DNA of 6,465 bases, from the NCBI GenBank assembly GCA_016934095.1, contig JAFGTO010000468.1, positions 1 through 6,465 on the forward strand, read 5' to 3'. The notes below the pieces were generated by a model that saw only the letters and a program-made list of their open reading frames with translations, had not been told where the DNA came from and searched no databases. Both the position numbers and the translations under genes were made by a program. This stretch comes from Candidatus Glassiibacteriota bacterium (GTDB lineage Bacteria; Gemmatimonadota; Glassbacteria; GWA2-58-10). Each line of letters starts with the position of its first letter. The stretch's first letter is position 1. Shown here piece by piece: positions 6,432-6,465 of the stretch.

Positions 6432-6465
6432 TTTTTAACTTGTCTCGATGCTTGAAGTTATAAAA
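6432..6465. repeat. AT-rich imperfect inverted repeat at the window edge
   Basis: TAACTT (6436-6441) and AAGTTA (6455-6460) are perfect inverted copies 13 bases apart. They are extended by TTTT (6432-6435) and AAAA (6462-6465), with one unpaired T at 6461. It could be an operator, a weak hairpin or part of an element end. Confidence 0.35.
6435..6464 (+). promoter_or_regulatory. candidate promoter reading rightward out of the window
   Basis: TTAACT (6435-6440) and TATAAA (6459-6464) with an 18-base spacer resemble a sigma70 promoter, in the most AT-rich part of the window. The hexamers overlap the arms of the inverted repeat, an arrangement seen where a repressor binds a promoter. No downstream gene is visible to support it. 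Confidence 0.22.

Overview
The window is a compact, one-directional gene cluster for nucleotide-sugar and surface-polysaccharide biosynthesis. It comes from a GC-rich, probably Gram-negative environmental bacterium. I cannot name the genus from the sequence; the basis is the GC-rich codon use and the O-antigen style gene content.

Layout, all on the + strand. Positions 1-123 are an upstream region with a short coding-like stretch that has no start codon, a weak promoter candidate and a strong ribosome binding site. Then come rfbF (124-948, glucose-1-phosphate cytidylyltransferase), rfbG (977-2074, CDP-glucose 4,6-dehydratase) and rfbH (2074-3387, CDP-4-keto-6-deoxyglucose 3-dehydrase). These are followed by a membrane-anchored family 2 glycosyltransferase (3430-4407) and a thiamine-diphosphate enzyme of the acetolactate synthase superfamily (4477-6219). 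The last 246 bases (6220-6465) hold no convincing gene and become AT-rich at the end. Gaps between genes are -1 to 69 bases with no clear terminator, so the five genes probably form one transcription unit.

How they work together. The first three enzymes carry out the start of the CDP-3,6-dideoxyhexose pathway: glucose-1-P to CDP-glucose, to CDP-4-keto-6-deoxyglucose, to the 3-deoxy intermediate. The dehydrase has the family's diagnostic Lys-to-His change and its exact iron-sulfur cysteine spacing. The main point of interest is the acetolactate synthase-like gene beside this triad. In Yersinia pseudotuberculosis O:VI a homologous enzyme, YerE, adds a two-carbon unit from pyruvate to CDP-3,6-dideoxy-4-keto-glucose on the way to the branched sugar yersiniose. 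The enzyme here keeps the thiamine-diphosphate catalytic residues, but it has Phe where true acetohydroxyacid synthases have a specificity-determining Trp. That fits a sugar-branching role better than amino-acid synthesis. The working hypothesis is a yersiniose-like branched-chain dideoxysugar made here and transferred to a surface glycan, possibly through a polyprenyl-phosphate carrier made by the embedded glycosyltransferase. The reductase partner of RfbH (DdhD/E3) and a YerF-like ketone reductase are not in the window and would have to be encoded elsewhere.
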